Origin: an uncultured Planctomycetaceae bacterium
GTDB lineage: Bacteria; Planctomycetota; Planctomycetia; Pirellulales; Pirellulaceae
Assembly: GCA_937967755.1 (NCBI GenBank)
Contig: CALBTA010000205.1
Location: 1-7,674, forward strand
Length of the DNA stretch: 7,674 nucleotides
Reading direction: 5' to 3'
Shown here: one piece after another, positions 1 to 5,772 of the stretch
Layout: every line of letters starts with the position of its first letter
Position numbering within the stretch: position 1 is the stretch's first letter
Translations under genes and position numbers: made by a program
The notes under the pieces: generated by a model
Database searches by the model: none
Told to the model about the DNA's origin: nothing
Seen by the model: only the letters and a program-made list of their open reading frames with translations

Positions 1-2043
1 GCCCAGGTATTGGAACGCCGTTCGCCGGAGGCGTTGCACCTGGGCGATTTGTATTCCGACGACGAGATGGCGAACATCCTGGGCGATGCGATCATCGACG
101 GAACACCCTGGCCACTGCGATTGCTAACGGGCGACGCCGCGCTCGACAGTTTCCTCTCGGGAAAAATCGGCGAGATGTCAAACAAGCCGTTGGCCGGCCG
201 CGACTGCCGGCGGGTGCGCGTGCGTCACGAAGAACGCTCGGCGACGCTCTGGATCGATCCGGAAACGTACTTGTTGCTGCGGGTCGAACTGCCGCCGCCG
301 GCCGCCAAAGGCTTGCGCGGGTTCATCGCCGAATTCCACAACGCGCGAGTCAACGACAACGCGCAGCTTCAGCCGAGCGACTGGAAACTTCAACGCCCGG
401 CGGCGGCCAAGGTGGTTTCGTTCTTCGTGCCGCCGCCGCTGGCAATCGACATCCCTTCGCCGTTGTTCGGCGAGACCGTGGGCGACTTCACGTTGGAAAC
501 GCTCCGCGGACAACCCGTCAAGCGTGACCAACTCGGCGAGCGGGCCATCGTGTTAGCCTGGTTTTTGAACGACAAAGCGTCGCAACAAACGATGCGGCAG
601 CTCCAAGCGATTGCCGAAAAATTCCAAGGTCCTGAGGCGGTCAATTTCTATGCCATCAGCCCGCACCCCGAAGCGGTCACCAGCGACAGCATCGCCAAGT
701 CGCTGGCCGACATTGGCGTGTCGCTGCCGATCTTGCGCGACACGGCCGCTGTGGGGCGAGACACCTTCGACGTGCCCGGCGCGCCAACGGTCGTTGTGCT
801 TGACGGCGACTTCCGCGTGCAAGGGTTCAAGGCGGGGGCCGACCCGCAAATGGGTGAGTTCTTGCCAATGCTGCTGGAACAACTGCTCGCGGGCAAAAAC
901 CCAGCGGGCGACTTGCGAAGGGCCGTGGCGGCCGAAGCGGCGCAATACCGCCGGCGGCTGGCCGAAGCCCGTTCGAGTTCGTCGACGCTGTTGGAGCTTG
1001 CCGAAACCCCGCTGGCCCCGCAATCCGCTCCGGCGAAGTTGAAACTGACGCCGCTGTGGAACAGCCGCGAAGCGAAACAGCCGGGCAACATCCTGGTCGT
1101 GCCAGGCGATGCCGGGCCGCGGATTTTCGTTCACGATCACCAGGCCGACTGGCGGACGCTGGTCGAACTGAACAGCGCCGGCGAAACGGTCGCCCGGCGG
1201 CAACTGCCGGTCAGCAGCGGGGCAGCGATTTCTTCGTTGCGGACCATCGTTGACGGCAAGGGCCGCCGTTGGTTCGCCGGCGGTGCGCCGACCGCCCAAC
1301 AGGTGTTCGTGTTGAACGAAAAGCTGGAACTGGCCTTCGCCTATCCGCCTAAAACCAGCGACGAAGTGCGGGTCGGCGATTTCGCGCTGGTCGATTTCCA
1401 GAACGACGGCAATGTGCAACTGTGCGTTGGCTTTTGGGGATTGCTCGGCATCCACGGAGTCGACATCGACGGCGAACTGAAGTGGACCAACCGCACGCCG
1501 GCACCCGTCGCCGCGATTGCCACGACGCCGCCCAACGATATTGGCTGGCGGCAAATTCTGGTGACGACCGACCGCGGCGAGCTCGTTCCGATCAACGGCT
1601 TCGGCAAACACGACCCGCCAAGCCGAGTCGACAACCACGCCATCACCCAGTTGTACACCTCGCCGTTTGCCCGAGAGAACGCGGCCAACTATCTGGGCGT
1701 CGCGCTGCAGGCGGATGGGTCACCGCAAGCGGTTGCCATGTCGAAAGACCTGAAAGTGCTGTGGGACATGCCGCTGCCGGCGGGCACGCACCGCAATCAA
1801 ATCCGCCCCGTTACCATCGGCAAGCTACTGCCGGGCGACGCAGCGCATTGGATCTTCGCCGGAGCGGACGGCTCGGTCGGCATCGTCGCCGATGACGTCA
1901 GCTTCTACGATTCGTTCAACACCGGCGTTCGCCTATCCGGCGTCGCCACTGCACGGTTCAGATCGGATTACGTGCTGCTGCTATCCACACCGCAGGGTGT
2001 TGCGGCGTGGAAAGTTCAACAAGTCGCCGGCCCGGCTCCGTAA
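1..2043 (+). CDS. LolA/DUF2092-like, cysteine-less redoxin and beta-propeller fusion protein (5' end outside window)
   Basis: The frame is open to the first base, so the true start and any signal peptide lie to the left; 680 residues are visible, numbered from base 1. Residues 1-135 resemble the LolA/DUF2092 fold (LWIDPETYLLLRVELP followed by a short strand pattern). Residues about 150-300 look like a redoxin/TlpA domain: a DFTLETLRGQPV entry, the buried strand IVLAWFL, then GAPTVVVLDG with the cis-proline at P262. The position after W187 where CxxC should lie reads FLNDKASQQT. The whole visible protein has two cysteines (C69, C475), neither in this domain, so thiol-disulfide exchange is unlikely. 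Residues about 350-680 carry repeated beta-strand units (FALVDFQNDGNVQLCVGF, HWIFAGADGSVGIV) like a propeller. A periplasmic or envelope location is inferred from the domains. The exact role is unknown. It converges on leuA and has no clear terminator. Confidence 0.85.
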   Translation, partial: AQVLERRSPEALHLGDLYSDDEMANILGDAIIDGTPWPLRLLTGDAALDSFLSGKIGEMSNKPLAGRDCRRVRVRHEERSATLWIDPETYLLLRVELPPPAAKGLRGFIAEFHNARVNDNAQLQPSDWKLQRPAAAKVVSFFVPPPLAIDIPSPLFGETVGDFTLETLRGQPVKRDQLGERAIVLAWFLNDKASQQTMRQLQAIAEKFQGPEAVNFYAISPHPEAVTSDSIAKSLADIGVSLPILRDTAAVGRDTFDVPGAPTVVVLDGDFRVQGFKAGADPQMGEFLPMLLEQLLAGKNPAGDLRRAVAAEAAQYRRRLAEARSSSSTLLELAETPLAPQSAPAKLKLTPLWNSREAKQPGNILVVPGDAGPRIFVHDHQADWRTLVELNSAGETVARRQLPVSSGAAISSLRTIVDGKGRRWFAGGAPTAQQVFVLNEKLELAFAYPPKTSDEVRVGDFALVDFQNDGNVQLCVGFWGLLGIHGVDIDGELKWTNRTPAPVAAIATTPPNDIGWRQILVTTDRGELVPINGFGKHDPPSRVDNHAITQLYTSPFARENAANYLGVALQADGSPQAVAMSKDLKVLWDMPLPAGTHRNQIRPVTIGKLLPGDAAHWIFAGADGSVGIVADDVSFYDSFNTGVRLSGVATARFRSDYVLLLSTPQGVAAWKVQQVAGPAP

Positions 2044-2207
2044 ATACCCTCACGTCCCGGCGGCGTTGCCCCGGCTAGTGGGTGTTCCGAATCTGTCGTC
2101 ACATTGACATCTTTTTCAACGGAAGCATGCGTCAGCTGTGGCTGTGGTGCGCGGACACTTGTTGGTGTGTTGGCTGCGCTGGACAGGGCCCCAAGGGAAT
2201 CTCCGCA

Positions 2208-2237
2208 GCGCTGACAAATTCCGGAATTTGTCAGCGC
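2208..2237. repeat. Perfect 30-nt palindrome
   Basis: The left arm GCGCTGACAAATTCC (2208-2222) is followed directly by its exact reverse complement GGAATTTGTCAGCGC (2223-2237), with no loop bases and no mismatch. The flanking bases A2207 and G2238 do not pair, so the symmetry ends there. There is no T-run on either side, so it is not a typical intrinsic terminator. It could be a dispersed intergenic palindrome, a dyad operator, or a hairpin closing convergent transcripts. A second hairpin follows within 4 bases. I cannot tell which role applies. Confidence 0.85.
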
Positions 2238-2361
2238 GCATCCCTCTGCCGAGGGACCATGGCGCGGCGCTTCGAACCATGCCGCCCAATGATGTCAAAA
2301 CCGCGACACTTCCGACCAACGTTGCGTAACGAGTCAAGTTGCCAAAGAGCATATAGATACT

Positions 2362-2390
2362 ATTGTACACCGTTCCAGCCCGAATGTCAA
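2362..2390 (-). promoter_or_regulatory. Near-consensus sigma70-type promoter without an assigned gene
   Basis: On the minus strand a perfect -35 box TTGACA (2390-2385) is followed by a 17-nt spacer and TACAAT (2367-2362), five of six matches to the -10 consensus. The region around the -10 is locally AT-rich (ATATAGATACTATTGTAC on the plus strand). The predicted start of transcription is near 2355. It points away from leuA, already finished at 2505, and toward the 3' end of the left-hand gene, antisense to it. The product could be an untranslated RNA carrying the 30-nt palindrome, or a short mRNA. Activity is inferred only from the match. Confidence 0.45.
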
Positions 2391-2504
2391 GGGGCCTGGC
2401 AAGAAAAAGTCGAAAGGGAACCAGCAGGCGGCTTGCCGAACGACACCACGCTTTGATTTGCCCCTGAGCGAACGCCGGAGCGAATTTTTCGCCGGAATTC
2501 CAGC

Positions 2505-4031
2505 CTACGCTTTCTCGGCCATGGCGATGCGGTTGACCGCGTTCAGAATCGCTTTGACGGTTGCCTCGACGGTGTCGGTGGAAACGCCGCGGCCGCGCCA
2601 GGCGCGGCCCTGGTATTCGACTTCGACGTTGGAATCACCTTGGGCATCCCGGCCGAGCGTGGCGCTGCGGACCGAAAAATCCTTGCAAACCAGCTTGTAG
2701 CCGGTGATCTTTTCCACACACCAGAACGCCGCGTCGATGGGGCCGTCCCCTTCGGTGGCACGCTCGGTGAATTCTTCGTCGCCGCGTCGCAACGTCAAAG
2801 TCACGTGCGGGGCGTTGCCGGTTCCGCAATGGGCATCGTAGGCAACCAGCGACCACTCCTCTTCTTCCACCTGGTGCAGTTGGTCTTGAATGAGGGCCAG
2901 GATGTCGCCGTCGTAGATTTCCTTCTTCTTATCGGCGAGGGCTTTGAATTGCTCGAAGACCGATTGCAATTGCTCGCCGGTCAATTGGAAACCCAGCGCC
3001 CGGGCGCGATCAGCGAGCGCGGCCCGGCCACTGTGTTTCCCAAGGACCAAATCGGTCTTCGCAAAGCCAACGTCTTCCGGGCGCATGATCTCGTACGTTG
3101 TGCGTTCCTTGAGCATGCCGTCCTGGTGAATGCCCGCCTCGTGGGCGAAAGCATTGCGGCCGACGATGGCCTTATTCCGCTGCACTTGAATGCCGGTGAT
3201 GGTCGAAACCAGCCGGCTCGTCGGCACCAACCGCGGCGTGTTGATGCCGGTTTCCAATTGGTAGAAGTCGCCGCGCGTCTGCATCGCCATCACGACTTCT
3301 TCCAACGAACAGTTGCCCGCCCGTTCGCCGATACCGTTGATGGTGCATTCAATTTGCCCGGCACCTGACTGCACGGCCGCCAAACTATTGGCGACCGCCA
3401 GGCCCAGATCGTTGTGACAATGCACGCTGATGACCGCCTTGTCGATGTTGGGAACGCGGTTGACCAGCGTGCTGATCACGTCGGCAAAATGGCTGGGCGT
3501 GGCGTAGCCGACGGTGTCTGGGATGTTGACGGTCGTCGCGCCCGCGGCGATCGCCTGCTCGACAACGCGGCACAGGAAATCGACTTCCGTACGGGCGGCA
3601 TCTTCGGGCGAGAACTCGACATCGTCGCAATACCCGACGGCCCGCTTCACTCCCTCCACGGCGCGTTCGATGATTTCCTCGGGCGTCATTTTTAGTTTGA
3701 ATTCCCGGTGGATCGCGCTGGTCGCCAGGAACACGTGAATGCGAGCGCTTTGAGCATGCTTGAGCGCCTCCCAGGCACGATCGATGTCCTTATCGTTGCA
3801 GCGAGCCAACCCGCAGATCGTGCTGCCGCGAATGTTCTGCGAGATCTCGCGAACCGCCTCGAAATCGCCCGGCGATGCGATCGGAAACCCGGCTTCCATC
3901 ACATCGACGCCGAGATCGACCAGCGCCTGGGCGATCTCCATCTTTTCGGACAGATTCATACTCGCCCCCGGCGATTGCTCGCCATCGCGGAGCGTGGTAT
4001 CGAAGATGGTGATGCGTCGGTTTTCAGTCAT
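2505..4031 (-). CDS. leuA: 2-isopropylmalate synthase
   Basis: This enzyme makes the first committed step of leucine synthesis, condensing acetyl-CoA with 2-oxoisovalerate to 2-isopropylmalate in the cytoplasm. The 508 residues match the short bacterial LeuA form. Visible signatures are FDTTLRDGEQSPG at residues 10-22 (catalytic R15, metal-binding D16), metal ligands H204 and H206 in HCHND, GIGERAGN at 233-240 and HEAGIHQDG at 297-305. The C-terminal leucine-sensing dimer domain runs from about residue 375 and includes LGRDAQGDSNVEVE and GRGVSTDTVEATVKAI, so feedback inhibition by leucine is expected. The ATG at 4031 fits the family's usual N-terminus. No good Shine-Dalgarno precedes it; the upstream bases are GACGAAAACC. 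Transcription appears to be controlled by a leader-peptide attenuator at 4122-4260. The gene stands alone, with no leuB, leuC or leuD beside it in the window. Confidence 0.97.
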   Translation of the reverse strand: MTENRRITIFDTTLRDGEQSPGASMNLSEKMEIAQALVDLGVDVMEAGFPIASPGDFEAVREISQNIRGSTICGLARCNDKDIDRAWEALKHAQSARIHVFLATSAIHREFKLKMTPEEIIERAVEGVKRAVGYCDDVEFSPEDAARTEVDFLCRVVEQAIAAGATTVNIPDTVGYATPSHFADVISTLVNRVPNIDKAVISVHCHNDLGLAVANSLAAVQSGAGQIECTINGIGERAGNCSLEEVVMAMQTRGDFYQLETGINTPRLVPTSRLVSTITGIQVQRNKAIVGRNAFAHEAGIHQDGMLKERTTYEIMRPEDVGFAKTDLVLGKHSGRAALADRARALGFQLTGEQLQSVFEQFKALADKKKEIYDGDILALIQDQLHQVEEEEWSLVAYDAHCGTGNAPHVTLTLRRGDEEFTERATEGDGPIDAAFWCVEKITGYKLVCKDFSVRSATLGRDAQGDSNVEVEYQGRAWRGRGVSTDTVEATVKAILNAVNRIAMAEKA

Positions 4032-4041
4032 GGTTTTCGTC

Positions 4042-4067
4042 GTGGAACAAGTCTCCTGACTTGTTCG
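4042..4067 (+). repeat. GTGG-headed palindromic repeat, copy A
   Basis: GTGG leads into a perfect 9-bp hairpin: GAACAAGTC (4045-4053), loop TCCT, GACTTGTTC (4058-4066), then G. It is one of four related copies in the window and is paired head-to-head with copy B, 19 bases away. It lies 10 bases upstream of the leuA start codon, inside the leuA 5' untranslated region. Confidence 0.85.
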
Positions 4068-4086
4068 TGGATAAAGGTCGTTGTTA

Positions 4087-4112
4087 CGAACAGGTCAAGA
4101 GACCTGTTCCAC
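4087..4112 (-). repeat. GTGG-headed palindromic repeat, copy B
   Basis: On the minus strand it reads GTGG, then GAACAGGTC, loop TCTT, GACCTGTTC, then G (the last G of GTGG is the first base of the stem). Compared with copy A, one base is changed in each arm (AAGTC/GACTT to AGGTC/GACCT), so pairing is kept. It faces copy A with the GTGG ends outward, and lies between the leuA attenuator terminator and the leuA start. Confidence 0.85.
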
Positions 4113-4121
4113 ATGGCAAAT

Positions 4122-4156
4122 AAAAAACCCCCCAGCCGGCGGGCCAGGGGGTTTTT
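4122..4156 (-). terminator. Rho-independent terminator of the leuA attenuator
   Basis: On the minus strand AAAAACCCCC is followed by a short GC-rich segment that folds on itself with some G-U pairs, then GGGGGGTTTTTT. The A-run and T-run extend the stem. It lies after the leader-peptide stop and 90 bases before the leuA start codon, with no gene ending just before it except the 18-codon leader, so it is best read as the regulated attenuator terminator. Confidence 0.9.
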
Positions 4157-4189
4157 GAACGGTTTGGTTCAAACGTGACTACACAACCC

Positions 4190-4246
4190 TCACGGCCTGC
4201 CATGCGGCAGGATAATAAGGAGCAGGTTGAGTAGATCGCGTGACAT
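4190..4246 (-). CDS. leuL: leu leader peptide
   Basis: This 18-codon frame encodes MSRDLLNLLLIILPHGRP and stops at TGA (4192-4190). Six of the residues are leucine (codons CTA, CTC, CTG, CTC, CTT, CTG) and two are isoleucine (ATT, ATC), forming the run LLNLLLIIL. Such a run directly ahead of a pause hairpin and an intrinsic terminator upstream of leuA is the signature of a regulatory leader peptide. Its translation, not its product, would be the function. The ATG has a Shine-Dalgarno-like GAGGGA (4256-4251) four bases upstream, and the predicted transcript would begin only about 14 bases before the ATG. It is too short to be found by ordinary gene calling. The symbol is assigned by analogy; the peptide itself is not expected to be conserved in sequence. 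Confidence 0.8.
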   Translation of the reverse strand: MSRDLLNLLLIILPHGRP

Positions 4247-4250
4247 ATCT

Positions 4251-4256
4251 TCCCTC
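4251..4256 (-). promoter_or_regulatory. Shine-Dalgarno site of the leader peptide
   Basis: GAGGGA lies four bases before the leader ATG (six bases if only GAGG is counted). It supports translation of the leader and decides its start. By contrast, leuA itself has no comparable site. Confidence 0.6.
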
Positions 4257-4266
4257 AGTTGTTTGA

Positions 4267-4295
4267 AATCTAACCAACCCTTTCGGTTGGGTCAA
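4267..4295 (-). promoter_or_regulatory. Promoter of the leu leader and leuA
   Basis: On the minus strand, -35 TTGACC (4295-4290, five of six to consensus) is followed by a 17-nt spacer and -10 TAGATT (4272-4267, four of six). A start near 4260 places the leader Shine-Dalgarno and ATG directly downstream. The spacer contains an inverted repeat CCAACC, 5-nt loop, GGTTGG (4290-4274) that nearly fills the space between the two boxes. It begins 31 bases after the stop of the PQQ-like gene upstream on the same strand. Confidence 0.6.
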
Positions 4296-4325
4296 GCGTG
4301 TTGCGTTAGTTTTCTTGGTATCGGC

Positions 4326-5564
4326 CTATTTCTCCTCCACACACCACAGGTGTTTGTACGTCCGAATGAGGATCTGCCCGTCGCTGAAGGCGTGGGAGGC
4401 TCGGGTGAGTTCGTCGATGTGGTTTTCGGCCAGCACTTTGCACTCTTCGGGCGTCGGCTGAAGGACATACGTTGTGCCGGAATCGTTGGAAACATAGAGT
4501 TTTTCATCGACGTAGCTCATGCTGGCCCAGGTGCGGCCGCCCAGCCGGTGTTCCCATTTCTTCTCGCCGGTTTTCATGTCCAAACACCAGGCGACGCCGT
4601 TTTCGTTCAGAATGTACAGATTGTCACCGACGACCGCGCCGGAGCCGACGCGTTGCGGGTTCTTATTCCGATGATGCCACAACCGGTGCGTTTCGGTCAC
4701 GTCGCCCTTTCCGCCCGTTTTCACCGCCAGCGCCGGGCCATGATACCCGCTCATCGCGACTATGATGCCATCGCCGATATGCGGTTGATTGTAGGAAAGC
4801 AAATTCAATCCCCCGCAGGACCAAACCGTATCGCCGCTGGCTGGATCGAAGGCGATCAACTTGTTCGGCATGCATAGCGCCATCAGATCGCGCCCGTCGT
4901 CTTGAAACAGCACGGGAGTGCTCCATGAACCGCGAAACTCATCAACCTTCTTGCTGGTGGCATCTTCGATGGTGCGCCGCCATTGTTCTTCACCGGTCGC
5001 CTTGTTGAAACTGGCGAGGAATGTTCGCATCCCCGGACCGGCATTCAGGATGACGCTGTCTTTGTAGATCACCGGGCTAGAGGCGTTGCCCCAGATGTGA
5101 TCGAACTCGCCGAGGTCTTTTTTCCATTGCTCCTCGCCCGCCATGTCGTAGCAGTACAAGCCGGCGCTGCCGTGCCAGACGATCACACGTTCGCCGTCGG
5201 TCACCGGCGAGGCGGCGCAGAACGGGTTAGTCCGGTGGGTCTTTTCCGGCGCGCGGAAGCGAACGGTCTTCGCCCAACGGAGTTTTCCATCCCGGCGGTT
5301 GTAGCACATCAGCGAACGCATCCGCCCCCGGTCGTTGGCGCAACTGACGAAAACATCTTCGCCCCACACAATCGGCGTGGAGTTTCCCTCGCCCGGCATC
5401 TCGGCTTTCCAGGCGATGTTCTTTTCCGCGCTCCAGGTCGTCGGCACGCCTTCCTCGTCGGAGATGCCGGTTCCCTGCGGTCCGCGCCAGGCGGGCCAAT
5501 TGCCGGCGATTGCAGGCGCGGCGAAAAATAGAATCAAAGCGACCGAAACGAAAATGCGGTTCAT
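4326..5564 (-). CDS. Secreted PQQ-like beta-propeller repeat protein
   Basis: The 412-residue protein begins with a Sec signal peptide (MNRIFVSVALILFFAAPAIA, cleavage expected after A20), so it should be exported. The mature N-terminus GNWPAWRGPQGTGIS is typical of the abundant planctomycete propeller proteins of the PQQ/BamB-like superfamily. Repeated blade motifs with the form (Y/F)(D/N)xx(T/S)GExxW occur at CYNRRDGKLRW (87-97), CYDMAGEEQW (138-147), SFNKATGEEQW (185-195), AFDPASGDTVW (238-248) and CLDMKTGEKKW (327-337). I see no dehydrogenase catalytic region or CxxCH haem site, so an enzymatic role is not supported. A scaffold or binding function is possible but unproven. A weak GGAG lies nine bases before the ATG. 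The leuA leader promoter begins 31 bases after the stop, and no strong terminator separates the two, so some transcripts may run into the attenuator. Confidence 0.9.
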   Translation of the reverse strand: MNRIFVSVALILFFAAPAIAGNWPAWRGPQGTGISDEEGVPTTWSAEKNIAWKAEMPGEGNSTPIVWGEDVFVSCANDRGRMRSLMCYNRRDGKLRWAKTVRFRAPEKTHRTNPFCAASPVTDGERVIVWHGSAGLYCYDMAGEEQWKKDLGEFDHIWGNASSPVIYKDSVILNAGPGMRTFLASFNKATGEEQWRRTIEDATSKKVDEFRGSWSTPVLFQDDGRDLMALCMPNKLIAFDPASGDTVWSCGGLNLLSYNQPHIGDGIIVAMSGYHGPALAVKTGGKGDVTETHRLWHHRNKNPQRVGSGAVVGDNLYILNENGVAWCLDMKTGEKKWEHRLGGRTWASMSYVDEKLYVSNDSGTTYVLQPTPEECKVLAENHIDELTRASHAFSDGQILIRTYKHLWCVEEK

Positions 5565-5632
5565 GACTGTTCACTCCGTTGCTGGTGCTGCTAGCGGGCT
5601 AGTGGGTTCGATATTCATATGATAGCAGTCCC

Positions 5633-5658
5633 GTGGAACAGGTCTCCAGACCTGTTCG
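5633..5658 (+). repeat. GTGG-headed palindromic repeat, copy C
   Basis: GTGG leads into GAACAGGTC (5636-5644), loop TCCA, GACCTGTTC (5649-5657), then G. It carries the AGGTC arm type, like copy B. It faces copy D, 80 bases away, with GTGG ends outward. It lies in the gap between two divergent genes. Confidence 0.85.
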
Positions 5659-5738
5659 GACAAATGATAGGTTTCGCACTTCACGTTGGAAGAGGATTGC
5701 AGTAGTTTCCGCGTTGAAAAACTACTTTTCCACTGCAT

Positions 5739-5764
5739 CGAACAAGTCGGGAGACTTGTTCCAC
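5739..5764 (-). repeat. GTGG-headed palindromic repeat, copy D
   Basis: On the minus strand it reads GTGG into GAACAAGTC, loop TCCC, GACTTGTTC, then G. It carries the AAGTC arm type, like copy A. It ends 8 bases before the ATG of the zinc-ribbon-like gene, so it would lie in that gene's 5' untranslated region if transcription starts further upstream. Confidence 0.85.
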
Positions 5765-5772
5765 GGCGAGCG

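Larger units (their letters stand above)
2044..2504. other. Gene-free convergent interval with palindromes and an orphan promoter
   Basis: This is 461 bases between two genes that end toward each other. I see no convincing protein-coding gene. It holds a perfect 30-nt palindrome (2208-2237), next to it a 6-bp hairpin (TCCCTC, loop TGCC, GAGGGA, 2241-2256), and a near-consensus sigma70-type promoter on the minus strand (2362-2390). A 78-codon minus-strand frame (2116-2352) begins just downstream of that promoter but has no family resemblance I can name. A weak imperfect hairpin just past the leuA stop (about 2474-2494) lacks a T-run, so I do not call it a terminator. Nothing else stands out. 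Confidence 0.6.
4122..4260 (-). promoter_or_regulatory. Leucine attenuator leader of leuA
   Basis: The leader RNA, starting near 4260, shows the four segments of a classical attenuator. Segment 1, CCTGCC (4211-4206), pairs with GGCAGG (4201-4196) around loop GCAT. Segment 2, GGCAGGCCGTGAGGG (4201-4187), can instead pair with segment 3, CCCTGGCCCGCC (4149-4138). That pairing gives GGC:GCC, one A-C mismatch, GGCC:GGCC, a 3-nt bulge and AGGG:CCCT. Segment 3 also forms the 5' arm of the terminator with segment 4. A local 7-bp hairpin (TTTGAAC, loop of 6, GTTCAAA, 4173-4154) lies between segments 2 and 3. The Leu and Ile codons precede and overlap segment 1, and the stop codon of the leader peptide is inside segment 2. 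By analogy with leu and trp leaders, leucyl-tRNA shortage should permit read-through into leuA. Folding energies were not calculated. Confidence 0.8.

Noticed and set aside
553..1638. Long open frame (361 codons) on the minus strand
   Set aside because: It lies wholly antisense within the redoxin/propeller gene and has the arginine-, glycine- and valine-rich composition of a high-GC shadow frame, with no recognisable domain.
2474..2494. Terminator of leuA
   Set aside because: The inverted repeat (CCG..GCGAA, TTT, TTCGC..CGG) is interrupted by a bulge and has no T-run after it on the minus strand.
2640..3368. 242-codon plus-strand frame
   Set aside because: It is antisense to the catalytic and regulatory regions of leuA, which are clearly coding on the other strand.
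4122..4260. T-box riboswitch controlling leuA
   Set aside because: The leader is too short and lacks a long stem I and a T-box-like sequence before the terminator, while the Leu-rich leader peptide and the competing stems explain the region better.
4227..4877. 216-codon plus-strand frame
   Set aside because: It begins in the leuA leader and runs antisense through the PQQ-like gene, with no family resemblance.
5565..5632. Promoter of the PQQ-like gene with TATCAT as -10 box on the minus strand
   Set aside because: No acceptable -35 box lies 16-18 bases upstream; the position falls in palindrome C and reads GGAGAC.
4042..5764. CRISPR array formed by the four GTGG palindromes
   Set aside because: Copies come in alternating orientation, with spacers of 19 and 80 bases and a whole gene between the pairs, so there is no regular direct-repeat array.
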